Assembly (NCBI RefSeq): GCF_014200595.1
Contig: NZ_JACHCG010000004.1
Coordinates: 124,001 to 188,000 of the forward strand
Direction of reading: 5' to 3'
Origin: Pedobacter cryoconitis
GTDB lineage: Bacteria > Bacteroidota > Bacteroidia > Sphingobacteriales > Sphingobacteriaceae
DNA length: 64,000 bases
Shown piece by piece: positions 37,654 to 47,478 of the stretch. The first letter of the stretch is position 1. The number at the start of each line of letters is the position of its first letter. A model generated the notes under the pieces. The model was not told the DNA's origin. It was given only the letters and a program-made list of their open reading frames with translations, and ran no database searches. A program made the translations under genes and the position numbers.

Positions 37654-37675
37654 ATTGTCCGTTTAAACGGACAAT
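37654..37675. promoter_or_regulatory. 22-bp perfect palindrome between the two paralogues
   Basis: ATTGTCCGTTT followed by its exact complement. It lies between the paralogue genes, 25 bp beyond the stop of one and 122 bp before the start of the other. There is no T-run, so it is more like a dimer-binding operator than a terminator. The half-site ATTGTCCG also occurs in the repeat arrays of the mobile elements at 55 and 63 kb. Confidence 0.5.
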
Positions 37676-37699
37676 CATGGCAGGAATAACCGGGTTTGA

Positions 37700-38452
37700 T
37701 TAATTGATGTTCTGATTTAGTGCATTATACCACGCTAGATAAAATTTATTATAATTTCTTGTTTTGCTTTCAAGATCACTTTCCCCCTCCAGTCTTTCAT
37801 CCAGTTTCTGTAATTGAGCTGCGTATTTTTTATACATCTCCTGCTGTGGTAGTATCTTATTTTTAAAGCTTTCATGCTTGCTGCTCAAAAGCAACAGGAA
37901 AGCTGTGCTGGGATCTGTTTTAACAACCTGATAGAGATTTAAAGCCCGTTCCCTCGCTAAAGATATCCGGTTGATAAAATATTGAAGCAATTCCTGTATT
38001 TCAGTTCCGTTCATCCGGCAGACTAAATTAAAGTCGAATGACAATTCCAGTTGATAACCATCCACAGTCTCTATTTCCAGTTCATAATCTGTAATGGGAA
38101 GCATTTCTGAAGACCATTCTTTCATGAGGGAAACAATTTTATAGTGTGCTATCATTTTGGAAGCTCCGCTGCTCATATTTAAAGCAGTCAGTTTCTTGAT
38201 ATATTTTAAACAAATTTCCTGTATTCTATGATCATTTACTGGTTGTGGTTGTCCGCCATGTACTTCTTTAAAATCAATACATGCATTGGTTGCCCACAAG
38301 TACATAGCTTCCATGTTACCACCTATAAACGCATAAAAAGAGACATAGCTGATAAAATACTGTAGCAACTCTTCAGGTTTCAAATTATTTATTTTACAGG
38401 CAATTTTAAATTCCTGAGTATAATTGAGTTTAATTTGTCTTTTTGTTTCCAT
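37700..38452 (-). CDS. Protein of unknown function, paralogue B (250 aa)
   Basis: A 250-residue protein, the same length as paralogue A and aligning with it along its whole length (YTQEFKIACKINNLKPEELL versus YTDDFRVACTINNLKQEDVL; both end in NIN). The internal repeat is clear here: residues 13-41 and 139-167 share the pattern F-[KN]-[IL]-[AV]-C-[KR]-[IM]-N, then ELLQYFI and a Ser/Leu-rich end. It is predicted helical and cytoplasmic. It may be a helical adaptor or regulator, but no known function can be assigned. Confidence 0.75.
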   Translation of the reverse strand: METKRQIKLNYTQEFKIACKINNLKPEELLQYFISYVSFYAFIGGNMEAMYLWATNACIDFKEVHGGQPQPVNDHRIQEICLKYIKKLTALNMSSGASKMIAHYKIVSLMKEWSSEMLPITDYELEIETVDGYQLELSFDFNLVCRMNGTEIQELLQYFINRISLARERALNLYQVVKTDPSTAFLLLLSSKHESFKNKILPQQEMYKKYAAQLQKLDERLEGESDLESKTRNYNKFYLAWYNALNQNIN

Positions 38453-39014
38453 CCTTCTTGTTCATTACGATTTAAACATAAAAACAGGTTTCTTTCTTCC
38501 AGGAAGATGAAACTTTATTCGGTCTGCAAAAACCTTCAAAATAGCCTTGTTTAGTCCAAAGTGGAACTTTAACCTCTAAAATAATAGTTTTGATTAAAAA
38601 CACAGAAACATAGGATATATTTTTTCCATATCAAAATAAATTTAACTCTAATTGACAAAAAATTTCCTTCACAATAGTATTGGATTCCAGCCAATTGTTC
38701 AACTATTTTGACTGCGCCATTTATATTTAATATTTCTTTTGAAATATTAAATGCCGATAACTTGTTATTGTTTAGGACATTATTAATGATTAAATTACTA
38801 ACTTAAGGGCTTAAAATAATTAAGATTTATAGTTTTTATCGGGTCAATAGCTAAATTTATACTTAAAATGGTCTATTTTTAGATAGAAACCAATCATTTC
38901 TACTATTTCTTAGTGTATTCAGGATGATTTTAAAAAAGCGATTAAACAATTACACCAATAGGTGTTTAAACGAGCGAATAGTTTAATTAATTTTTATTGC
39001 CAGATATAATTTAA
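38453..39014. other. AT-rich intergenic region upstream of the sigma factor gene
   Basis: About 560 bp with no supportable gene. It contains a perfect 11-bp hairpin, TTTAATATTTC (38726-38736) and its complement at 38741-38751, around TTTT. It must contain the start signals of both the paralogue B gene and the sigma gene, but I found no consensus promoter for either. Confidence 0.5.
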
Positions 39015-39599
39015 ATGAAATACAATAGTCTCTCTGATAATTCTTTAGTGGATTTATTAAAAGATAACGATGGGTTAGCTTTTAAAGAAATCTATACCCG
39101 TTATTGGGTAGGGATCTATAAAGCGGCCTATATCAAAGTTTACCATAAGGAACTGGCTGAAGAGCTGACGCAGAATCTATTTGTAGACCTTTGGAGAAGA
39201 AGAGAAAGTATAGCGATCAATTCACTGGACTGTTATCTGTTTGGAAGTCTGAAATATAGTATTATCAACCACTACAAATCTCAGCTGGTTAAAGAAAAGT
39301 ATCAGGATCATATAATTGGTCAGCTGTCCCCTATGACCAGCAGTACCGATGATTTAGCACTGGTCAATGATCTTTCTAAAGCACTGAACCAGGGGATTGC
39401 ATTATTACCTAAAAAAACGGGAGAAGTATTCAAGCTAAGCAGGATCGATAACCGGTCTACCAAAGAGATTTCTCAACAATTGAATATTTCTGAAAAAGCA
39501 GTTGAATATCATATTACACAATCCTTGAAAAGTATGCGGTTTCATCTAAAGGAATACCTCTTTTTACTACTCACTTTTCTATTCTTTCATAAATTTTAA
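39015..39599 (+). CDS. ECF sigma factor of a SusCD regulatory system
   Basis: A 194-residue RNA polymerase sigma-70 family protein. Region 2 is at about 10-80 (DNDGLAFKEIYTRYWVGIYK, LAEELTQNLFVDLWRRRESI) and region 4 at about 120-180 (LPKKTGEVFKLSRIDNRSTK, ISQQLNISEKAVEYHITQSL). Followed after 64 bp by a FecR-type gene and then SusC/SusD, it forms the standard Bacteroidota sigma/anti-sigma/transducer set. The C-terminal hydrophobic stretch (YLFLLLTFLFFHKF) is frequent in this subfamily. Confidence 0.92.
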   Translation: MKYNSLSDNSLVDLLKDNDGLAFKEIYTRYWVGIYKAAYIKVYHKELAEELTQNLFVDLWRRRESIAINSLDCYLFGSLKYSIINHYKSQLVKEKYQDHIIGQLSPMTSSTDDLALVNDLSKALNQGIALLPKKTGEVFKLSRIDNRSTKEISQQLNISEKAVEYHITQSLKSMRFHLKEYLFLLLTFLFFHKF

Positions 39600-39663
39600 A
39601 TTTCTTTCATTTTTCATTAGGGATAAGGCCGCTTAAACGTACATATAGTTTTAAAGGCACCAA

Positions 39664-40701
39664 ATGAAAAGACAAGCCCTTCATTCATTATTAGAAAAAT
39701 ACCTGGAGAACAAATGTTCTCAGGAAGAATTAATCGTGATTGAAAAATTGTACGGCATGCTGGACAGAGATGATCTGGAAGAGATTTATCCAAATGAGTT
39801 ACCTACACTTGAACAAAAACTATGGGACAGGATCAATCTGGAAACCGATAGTATCAACCAAACTCAGCCGCCTGCTGGCCGGCTCAAACGGTTGTCAATT
39901 CTGACCTGGCTTGCTGCCGCCGCAACAATAGCACTTACTTTGACTGCTGGTTATTTGTTTTTAAACAATCATCAGGATCCCCGGTATTTAAAATTCCAGG
40001 CACTGACCACTATCCTGGAAAAGAAAAACAATACTTCTGCCCCACTCCGGGTTAATCTGGAAGATGGAAGCGTTGTCATCCTTCAACCTTCTTCTTCCTT
40101 GTCTTATCCGGAGCATTTTTCTGCACAGACCCGGGAAGTATCTTTACAGGGAGAGGGTTATTTTCTGATCAGTAAAAATCCACACAGACCTTTCTTCGTC
40201 TATAACAAAAATGTAATTACCAGGGTAGTTGGAACCAGTTTCATTGTCAGGTCCAATCCGGTTACGGAAGAAACCCAGGTCATTGTAAAAACAGGAAAAG
40301 TAATGGTTTGCCCGAATAAGGATCAGCATTTAGATCTTAAGCATCTTTTTAATCAGGATCAAAAGGTTATCCTTACCCCCAACCAAAAGACAACTTATAA
40401 AAAGGACAACGACAATTTTGAAACTACTTTAGTCGCCGATCCCCTTCCAATCGTCCCTGTTAATCAAAATGCACATCAAGCTGCCTACGTATTTGAAGAG
40501 GCCCCGCTCACTGAGGTACTGAATCAATTGCAGACCACCTATGGAATTGCATTCATCATTGAAGACCGGGAACTTTACAACAATACGTTTACGGGAGATA
40601 TTTCCAAACAGAATTTATATCAGAAACTAGACCTGCTGTGCCATACGATAAAAGCACATTATGAAATATCAGGTACCAAAATAATTATCAAAACTAAATA
40701 A
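39664..40701 (+). CDS. FecR-type anti-sigma factor
   Basis: A 345-residue inner membrane protein. The cytoplasmic N-terminal part (about 1-78) precedes a transmembrane helix (ILTWLAAAATIALTLTAGYL). The periplasmic FecR domain (VNLEDGSVVILQPSSSLSYP, REVSLQGEGYFLISKNPHRP, VVGTSFIVRS) and the C-terminal DUF4974 domain (AYVFEEAPLTEVLNQLQTTY) follow. It passes the state of the SusC STN domain to the ECF sigma factor. Confidence 0.93.
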   Translation: MKRQALHSLLEKYLENKCSQEELIVIEKLYGMLDRDDLEEIYPNELPTLEQKLWDRINLETDSINQTQPPAGRLKRLSILTWLAAAATIALTLTAGYLFLNNHQDPRYLKFQALTTILEKKNNTSAPLRVNLEDGSVVILQPSSSLSYPEHFSAQTREVSLQGEGYFLISKNPHRPFFVYNKNVITRVVGTSFIVRSNPVTEETQVIVKTGKVMVCPNKDQHLDLKHLFNQDQKVILTPNQKTTYKKDNDNFETTLVADPLPIVPVNQNAHQAAYVFEEAPLTEVLNQLQTTYGIAFIIEDRELYNNTFTGDISKQNLYQKLDLLCHTIKAHYEISGTKIIIKTK

Positions 40702-40786
40702 CCGATCAACTAACCTAACCAACCAAAAATCAAAGTAGCCTATGGACCGATTAAAGATCTACTAACCAAATTCCTCAAAAAAAAGA

Positions 40787-40816
40787 GGCTGACAAAGTTC
40801 CCCAACATTGCCAGCC
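40787..40816 (+). promoter_or_regulatory. Hairpin in the susC leader
   Basis: GGCTGACAA (40787-40795) pairs with TTGCCAGCC (40808-40816), with one mismatch. It lies about 50 bp before the susC start. No T-run follows. It may be a leader regulatory structure or the end of the sigma-fecR transcript. Confidence 0.35.
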
Positions 40817-40867
40817 AATAATCTCTGTACGAAATTTTCACATTAACGAACAAAAACTTCTAAAGGT

Positions 40868-43800
40868 ATGAAAAAAAAGCGATTTGTTGCTTTAATCAAA
40901 ACAGCAATGCGGATATCCATGACACAAATTTTTCTTGGCATTTTATTCACCTGCACGTCCTTCGCCAAAAATGTGACGGGGCAGGAAATATTAAACAAGG
41001 AAATCTCAATTAATATTAACCAGGGCCAGATCAAGCAGATACTGGCCGAAATACAACTGCTGACCAAGGTAAACTTCGTCTACAGTGCTACTGTAATCAA
41101 AGCACAGCGTAAAGTGAATGTAAGTGCAGTTAACAAGCCTTTAGGGCAGATACTGAACGAGACGCTGAATCCGCTGAACATTTACTATAAAGTGGAGGAT
41201 AACCAGATCCTGCTTTATGAGAAAGATGTTTCAGGATTAACAGCTGGTTTGCTGACTAATCAGAACCAGCTCACTGTAAAAGGTAAAGTAACTTCTGATA
41301 AAGGAGAACCATTGCCGGGTGTAAGTGTCAATGTAAAAGGGACTAAAATTGGTACTACAACAGATGCAAACGGAAGTTATGCGATTGTGGCAACCGGACC
41401 GGATGCGATATTGGTTTTCTCTTACATTGGTTTCACCGCTAAAGAAATGCCTGTAAACGGCCGTACCACAATAAATGTACAACTAGTTGAAGAACTTACT
41501 TCCTTAGGAGAAGTCGTGGTAGTTGGTTACGGTACGCAACGAAAGAAAGATCTGACAAGTGCAGTATCGGTAGTGAATGTAGGGTCAATGATCAAACAGC
41601 CAACTGCATCAGTTAATAATCTCTTGCAAGGCCAGGCTTCTGGTGTTACGGTATTAGGCTCAGGGCAGCCTGGAGAAGAGCCGCAGGTAAGAATCAGGGG
41701 TGTGAACACCTTTGGAAATAATAATCCTTTATATGTAGTGGATGGTGTGCCTACGCAAAGTATCGCCGATCTGAATCCGAATGATATTGAGACTATGCAG
41801 GTACTGAAGGATGCAGGATCAGCTTCAATTTATGGATCCAGAGCTGCAAACGGGGTAATTGTCATTACCACTAAAAAAGGTAAGGGTAAAGTAAGCGTGA
41901 CTTATGATGCGTATTATGGTACCCAGCGCCCTAAGGGTGGCAATGTATGGAATATGCTGAATCCCCAGGAAATGGCAGATCTTAAGCATCTGGCCATGAC
42001 CAATTCGGGAGCTACAGACTTTGTAGATTCTTTATATGGCAGCGGCCCGGCGTACGTACTGCCTGATTATATCTTACCAGCAGGCGCTAAAGAAGGTGAT
42101 CCAAGAGCCAATCCTGCGCTCTATAAACTAAAACCTTTTTATACTTCTGCGAATGAATACAATAGTTTTTACCGGATTTCAAGAGCGAATAAAGAAGGAA
42201 CTGACTGGTATCATGAAATATTCAGACCGGCATCAATCACCAGCCAGAATGTGGCCATTACAGGAGGATCTGATCAGGGTAGTTATTTGTTTTCTGCAAA
42301 TTATTTCAATCAGCAGGGTACTTTACTGAATACTTACCTGAAAAGGTATACGATCCGTTCTAATAGTCAGTATAATGTGAGTAAACACGTCCGTGTGGGT
42401 GAAAACCTTGCGTATTCCATTACAAATAATCCGCAGATCGCGGGTTTAAGTGGTGACAATGCAATTGGTCATGCTTTCAGAGAGCAGCCTATTATTCCTG
42501 TAAGAGATATCATGGGAAACTTTGCCGGATCTTATGGTGGTAATTTGGGTGATGCTTACAATCCGGTAGCAATGCAGGAACGTACTAAAGATAATAAATC
42601 CCAACAAAACAGGTTATTCGGAAATATCTTCGCAGAGGCTGATTTAACAGACTTTTTGACGATAAGATCTCAGTTTGGCGGAGAAAACTATTCGGGTGCT
42701 ACCCGCGCGTTTGTGTATCCGCAGTATGAGAATTCAGAAAACTCGACAACCAATTCTTATTCAGAATCTGCTTTGGATGGTTATAATTATAGCTGGACCA
42801 ATACATTATCTTTTAATAAGACATTTAATAAACACCGGATTAAAGCGGTAGCAGGAACAGAGTTTTTTAGAGAAAATACACACGTTTCTACAAGTTCTAA
42901 CCAGGGATATTTTTCTTTTGATCCGGATTACACCAATCTCTCGACCGGAAGCGGGCCGATGAAAACGACCAGTGAGCGGACGGCCAATACTTTATTCTCC
43001 CTGATTGGAAGAGTAGATTATAGTTATAATGATAAATATCTGATCGGTGCAACGATACGCCGTGATGGTTCTTCAAAATTCCTTCAGCATGTATACGGCT
43101 GGTTCCCTGCGGTAAGTGCGGGATGGAGAATTTCTCAGGAAGGTTTCCTTAAAAATGTAAAATGGATCACTGACCTGAAAATCAGAGGTGGTTATGGCAT
43201 CATGGGAAATCAGCTGAATGTAAGTGGTGGTAATTCGTTTACAACCTTCGGAAGCAAAGTAGGGACGTCTTATTATGCCATTGGTGGCGGAAACAATATC
43301 GTTTCCGGATTCTATCAGAATCAAACTGGTAATCCAAACGCCAAATGGGAGAAAAACATCAATTCAAACTTTGGTTTTGATGCGACTTTATTTGGTGGGC
43401 ATATTGATATCTCTGCTGATTATTACCGTAAAAACATCAAAGATCTGTTATATAATCCTGAAATGATCGCAACAAGTGGTGCAGCAAAAGTGCCTTTTGT
43501 GAATATAGCACAGATGAAAAACAATGGCTTTGACATCTCTGTTTCCGGAAATACACAGGTCAGCAGTTCTCTTAAACTGAATGCGACGGCTACAATCACG
43601 ACTTACCACAATGAAATCCAGAAGATTTCTGGTGGTTCTGATTATTATGATGTGGATGCCCGTCGTTTTGATGGAAGTAATATTATCCGCAATGCAGTAG
43701 GACATCCGATCAGCCAGTTTTTTGGCTATAAAGTAGATGGTTTCTGGAATTCTCAGCAAGAGGTGGATGAGGCTAACAAAAAAGCACAATCGGCTACAGG

Positions 43801-44431
43801 TAACCCCAATGATGTTTACCAGACTGATATAGGGGTAGGCCGTTTTAAATATGCGGATGTGAATGGTGATGGCCGTATCACTGCGGAAGACCGTACCTTT
43901 TTGGGTAATGCTAATCCATCTTACAGTTATGGATTAAACTTAGGCCTGACTTATAAAAACTGGGACTTCAGTGCATTTTTCTATGGTGTTCAGGGTAACT
44001 CGATCTGGAACCAGGTAAAATGGTGGACTGATTTCACGCCATCATTCGGAGGGGCGAAAAGTAAAACAGCTTTATATGATTCCTGGACTCCACAGAATCA
44101 CAATGCAAAAGCACCGATTCAGGAAACGGCGAATTCATTCAGTACCAATGCGGTTCCTAATTCATATTTCGTAGAAAACGGTTCTTACCTGAGATTAAAA
44201 AATGCGCAGATTGGTTATTCTTTCAATTCGGCAAGATTACAGAAAATAGGCGTTAACAAATTAAGAGTTTACCTGTCTGGAGCGAACTTGTTTACGATTA
44301 CCAAATACTCTGGTGTTGATCCGGAAATTGGCACATCAAGTGAAACCGGACAGCAGACTGCTTATGGAGTTGATGATGGGTCTTATCCTAGTCAGCGCAC
44401 TTTCTTAGTTGGTGTAAACTTATCCTTTTAA
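40868..44431 (+). CDS. SusC-type TonB-dependent transporter with STN signalling domain
   Basis: A 1,187-residue protein. It has a signal segment (ISMTQIFLGILFTCTSFAKN), an STN domain (about 48-110: ISININQGQIKQILAEIQLL) and a carboxypeptidase-regulatory-like domain (about 132-212). The SusC plug follows (VVVGYGTQRKKDLTSAVSVV, NTFGNNNPLYVVDGVPTQSI), then a barrel ending LVGVNLSF. The STN domain is the part that contacts FecR, so uptake and induction are linked. It is partnered by the SusD gene 27 bp downstream. Confidence 0.95.
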   Translation: MKKKRFVALIKTAMRISMTQIFLGILFTCTSFAKNVTGQEILNKEISININQGQIKQILAEIQLLTKVNFVYSATVIKAQRKVNVSAVNKPLGQILNETLNPLNIYYKVEDNQILLYEKDVSGLTAGLLTNQNQLTVKGKVTSDKGEPLPGVSVNVKGTKIGTTTDANGSYAIVATGPDAILVFSYIGFTAKEMPVNGRTTINVQLVEELTSLGEVVVVGYGTQRKKDLTSAVSVVNVGSMIKQPTASVNNLLQGQASGVTVLGSGQPGEEPQVRIRGVNTFGNNNPLYVVDGVPTQSIADLNPNDIETMQVLKDAGSASIYGSRAANGVIVITTKKGKGKVSVTYDAYYGTQRPKGGNVWNMLNPQEMADLKHLAMTNSGATDFVDSLYGSGPAYVLPDYILPAGAKEGDPRANPALYKLKPFYTSANEYNSFYRISRANKEGTDWYHEIFRPASITSQNVAITGGSDQGSYLFSANYFNQQGTLLNTYLKRYTIRSNSQYNVSKHVRVGENLAYSITNNPQIAGLSGDNAIGHAFREQPIIPVRDIMGNFAGSYGGNLGDAYNPVAMQERTKDNKSQQNRLFGNIFAEADLTDFLTIRSQFGGENYSGATRAFVYPQYENSENSTTNSYSESALDGYNYSWTNTLSFNKTFNKHRIKAVAGTEFFRENTHVSTSSNQGYFSFDPDYTNLSTGSGPMKTTSERTANTLFSLIGRVDYSYNDKYLIGATIRRDGSSKFLQHVYGWFPAVSAGWRISQEGFLKNVKWITDLKIRGGYGIMGNQLNVSGGNSFTTFGSKVGTSYYAIGGGNNIVSGFYQNQTGNPNAKWEKNINSNFGFDATLFGGHIDISADYYRKNIKDLLYNPEMIATSGAAKVPFVNIAQMKNNGFDISVSGNTQVSSSLKLNATATITTYHNEIQKISGGSDYYDVDARRFDGSNIIRNAVGHPISQFFGYKVDGFWNSQQEVDEANKKAQSATGNPNDVYQTDIGVGRFKYADVNGDGRITAEDRTFLGNANPSYSYGLNLGLTYKNWDFSAFFYGVQGNSIWNQVKWWTDFTPSFGGAKSKTALYDSWTPQNHNAKAPIQETANSFSTNAVPNSYFVENGSYLRLKNAQIGYSFNSARLQKIGVNKLRVYLSGANLFTITKYSGVDPEIGTSSETGQQTAYGVDDGSYPSQRTFLVGVNLSF

Positions 44432-44458
44432 TCACCTTTTGGTTTAAAAAATATTAAG

Positions 44459-46246
44459 ATGAAAAAATCTACATTTATTTTATTGACTGTACTGGTTTTG
44501 ACAGGACAATCATTCTATTCCTGTAAAAAGGCATTACAACAGCCTCCTCTGGGTTCGGTATCTGAAGAACTCGTGGCTAATAAAAACGGTGTAAACTCCC
44601 TGCTGATTGGCGCTTACGCGGCGCTGTATGGTATGCAGGGAGCAAACCAGAGTTTAGGCGGCGGTGAAGCCTGGCAGGGTTCACCAAGCAACTGGGTCTT
44701 CGGATCAATTGCTGGTGGCGACGCCTCTAAAGGTAGTGACGGCTCTGATCAGCCCGCTATTGACCCTATTGCCAACTTTTATTCTGATGCAAACAATGCT
44801 TATTATAACGGAAAGTGGAAGGCACTGTATGAAGGTGTCTCCCGCACAAATAACGTACTGAAATTTTTAGCAAAGGCGACGGACATCACACCGGAGGAAG
44901 GAAAAGTTATTGCCGGACAGGCCAGGTTTTTAAGAGCTCACTTCTATTTTGAAATTAAGAAGTTCTGGAACAATGCGCCATGGATCGATGAAACCACCAC
45001 CGATTTTAATCAACCAGTAAGTACTGAGCTATGGGCCAGAATTACCAGTGATTTCAAATTTGCTTACGAAAATCTTCCTGCAACACAGGGAGAAATAGGC
45101 AGAGTCAATAAATGGGCAGCCGGTGCTTACCTCGCAAAGTCTTATTTATACCAGAAGAAATATGCGGATGCTAAAGCGGTATTTGATGTGGTGATCCCGT
45201 CGGGCGTAACCAGCAGTGGTAAAAAGTACGATCTGAATGCTTCATTCGAGGATAATTTTATGCCTAGTAAGGAAAACAATCCGGAAGAAGTATTTACGAT
45301 ACAGATGGCAGCGAATGCAGATCCGTCCGGCCCGACAAGTGGTAATAACGGAGATATGCTGAATTTCCCTTATGGGGGCAGTCCATTTGGGTGCTGCGGA
45401 TTCTTCCAGCCTTCTATTGATTTAGTAAACAGGTTCAGAACCAATGAAACAACGGGTCTTCCTTACCTTTCCAATTACAATGACTACGCGGTTAAAAACG
45501 ACATGGGTGTTGGCGGAGGTACAGAATTTATTCCTGACCAGGGAACTTTAGACCCAAGAATTGACTGGACTGCTGGCAGAAGAGGTGTTCCTTATCTGGA
45601 CTGGGGAAATTATCCGGGAGCAGCGTGGATCAGAGATCAGAGCTATGGTGGGCCTTATGGACCAAAGAAAAATATATACTGGCAAAAAACTGCGGCTACA
45701 GATGCGGATAAAACAACCTGGGCTCCGGGTTCAGCAATCAATTACCTGGTTATCCGCTTTGCTGATGTCTTGTTACAAGCTGCCGAGTGTGAAGCACAGG
45801 CGGGAAGCCTGGCTACTGCACAACAGTATGTAAACAGGGTAAGAGCCAGAGCTGCAAATAAAGAGGGCTGGGTTTATAAATATATAGATGATTCTAACCC
45901 GCTTGGAGGGTTCTCTGATGTTCCGGCTGCAAATTATAAGGTGAGTGAGTATCCTGCCGGTGATTTTGCCAGCCAGGGCCAGGCATATGCACTAAGCGCA
46001 ATCTATTATGAACGTAAGATAGAACTGGCAATGGAAGGACACCGCTTTTTTGACCTGGTACGCTGGGGTATTGCAGAGAAAGAACTGAATGCTTATTTCA
46101 ACTATCAGGGCAAGATAACTTCTGATGTAAGAAGGGGTAAATTCACGTCCGGAAGAAATGAGTATTACCCTATACCTCAACGTCAGATTGATCTGAGTAT
46201 TCAGGGAGGTACAAAAATACTGACACAAAACCCCGGGTATAACTAG
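44459..46246 (+). CDS. SusD/RagB-type substrate-binding lipoprotein
   Basis: A 595-residue protein. A type II signal ends at SFYSC (Cys at about residue 22). The SusD helical repeats are visible (VNSLLIGAYAALYGMQGA, EGKVIAGQARFLRAHFYFEI, WAAGAYLAKSYLYQKKYADA), and the C-terminal part includes YYERKIELAMEGHRFFDLVRWG. It forms the surface lid of the SusC pore. Ligand unknown. The absence of neighbouring glycoside hydrolases means that the name Sus should not be read as starch use. Confidence 0.95.
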   Translation: MKKSTFILLTVLVLTGQSFYSCKKALQQPPLGSVSEELVANKNGVNSLLIGAYAALYGMQGANQSLGGGEAWQGSPSNWVFGSIAGGDASKGSDGSDQPAIDPIANFYSDANNAYYNGKWKALYEGVSRTNNVLKFLAKATDITPEEGKVIAGQARFLRAHFYFEIKKFWNNAPWIDETTTDFNQPVSTELWARITSDFKFAYENLPATQGEIGRVNKWAAGAYLAKSYLYQKKYADAKAVFDVVIPSGVTSSGKKYDLNASFEDNFMPSKENNPEEVFTIQMAANADPSGPTSGNNGDMLNFPYGGSPFGCCGFFQPSIDLVNRFRTNETTGLPYLSNYNDYAVKNDMGVGGGTEFIPDQGTLDPRIDWTAGRRGVPYLDWGNYPGAAWIRDQSYGGPYGPKKNIYWQKTAATDADKTTWAPGSAINYLVIRFADVLLQAAECEAQAGSLATAQQYVNRVRARAANKEGWVYKYIDDSNPLGGFSDVPAANYKVSEYPAGDFASQGQAYALSAIYYERKIELAMEGHRFFDLVRWGIAEKELNAYFNYQGKITSDVRRGKFTSGRNEYYPIPQRQIDLSIQGGTKILTQNPGYN

Positions 46247-46260
46247 CCAGAAAATACATT

Positions 46261-46294
46261 CAGGAACTCCCTATCTTTAAGGGAGCTCCTGTTT
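46261..46294 (+). terminator. Terminator-like hairpin after susD
   Basis: CAGGAACTCCC (46261-46271) pairs with GGGAGCTCCTG, with one mismatch, followed by TTT. It lies 14 bp after the susD stop and 26 bp before the acyltransferase gene, so readthrough is possible. Confidence 0.65.
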
Positions 46295-46320
46295 AAAAAA
46301 GGAATAAACCTAATAAGCCT

Positions 46321-47460
46321 ATGAAACCACTAACCGAGCGTTTTCTTTCCCTGGATGTATTCCGTGGCATGACTTTATGTTTCATGATCATTGTAAATTC
46401 TCCCGGAAGGGGCGCAATACCTTTTGGCATCCTTGAACATGCCGCCTGGCACGGGTTCACTCCTACTGACCTGGTTTTCCCTTCGTTTCTTTTCGCTGTA
46501 GGGAATGCAATGAGCTTTTCTATGAAAAGATTCAGCCAGATGGACAATTCCCAGGTGCTGCTGAAAATATTCAAACGTACTTTTCTCATTTTCCTTATCG
46601 GATTCCTGATCTACTGGTTTCCGTTTTTCAAACATGATAACCAGGGGCATATCATATTTGCAGATATAAGAAACACCCGTATTCTGGGTGTTTTACAAAG
46701 AATAGCGCTGTGTTTTGGAATTGCTTCGCTAATGATCCATTACCTATCAGGAAAAACAGTCATCTGGATGAGTGTGCTCTTTCTGGTGGGTTATTGGATT
46801 TTTTTATTAGTTTTTGGTGATCCTGGTGCCGAATTAACCATGACAGGGAATGCAGGGTATTACCTGGATAAATTCGTGATGGGAACTTCTCATTTGTATC
46901 ATGGTGATTTTATGAATGGTAAACATGTTGCTTTTGACCCCGAGGGGATTTTAAGTACAATTCCATCCATCGTAAATGTGATTATCGGATACTTTGCCGG
47001 TAAATTTATCCAGGAAAAAGGGAAAGGATATGAAAGCATTGCCAAACTTTTTCTGCTGGGAAGTTTATTCGTCTTAATCGCAATATGCTGGAATGCTGTA
47101 CTGCCTATTAACAAAAAGTTATGGACCAGTTCTTTCGTACTGGTCACCACCGGACTTGACCTGATGATTATTGGTGCCCTGCTTTATATTATTGAGGTTA
47201 AACAATCTACCAAATGGACAAAATTCTTCGTGGTTTTCGGGAAAAACCCGTTGTTCATTTATATTGTTTCAGACTTATTACTGATTATTATTGATTTACT
47301 TTTTCCACAATTCCATTTTAGTAAGTGGATAAATGTTAATTTCTTTCAGGTGATTGCACCGGGGCCGATAGGTTCCTTACTATTTGCAATTAGCTTTATG
47401 TTAGTATGTTGGCTGGTAGGTTATGTACTTGACAGACGCAAAATCTATATTAAAGTCTAA
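46321..47460 (+). CDS. HGSNAT-like membrane acetyltransferase (DUF5009/YeiB-type)
   Basis: A 379-residue protein with about ten transmembrane segments. The N-terminal signature RFLSLDVFRGMTLCFMIIVN and the loop EHAAWHGFTPTDLVFPSFLF match bacterial relatives of heparan-alpha-glucosaminide N-acetyltransferase. In that family a histidine accepts acetyl from cytoplasmic acetyl-CoA and passes it across the membrane to an amino sugar. It is on the same strand and directly after susD, suggesting modification of the imported substrate. The exact acceptor is unknown. Confidence 0.83.
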   Translation: MKPLTERFLSLDVFRGMTLCFMIIVNSPGRGAIPFGILEHAAWHGFTPTDLVFPSFLFAVGNAMSFSMKRFSQMDNSQVLLKIFKRTFLIFLIGFLIYWFPFFKHDNQGHIIFADIRNTRILGVLQRIALCFGIASLMIHYLSGKTVIWMSVLFLVGYWIFLLVFGDPGAELTMTGNAGYYLDKFVMGTSHLYHGDFMNGKHVAFDPEGILSTIPSIVNVIIGYFAGKFIQEKGKGYESIAKLFLLGSLFVLIAICWNAVLPINKKLWTSSFVLVTTGLDLMIIGALLYIIEVKQSTKWTKFFVVFGKNPLFIYIVSDLLLIIIDLLFPQFHFSKWINVNFFQVIAPGPIGSLLFAISFMLVCWLVGYVLDRRKIYIKV

Positions 47461-47478
47461 GCTATTAATTTTAACTCT

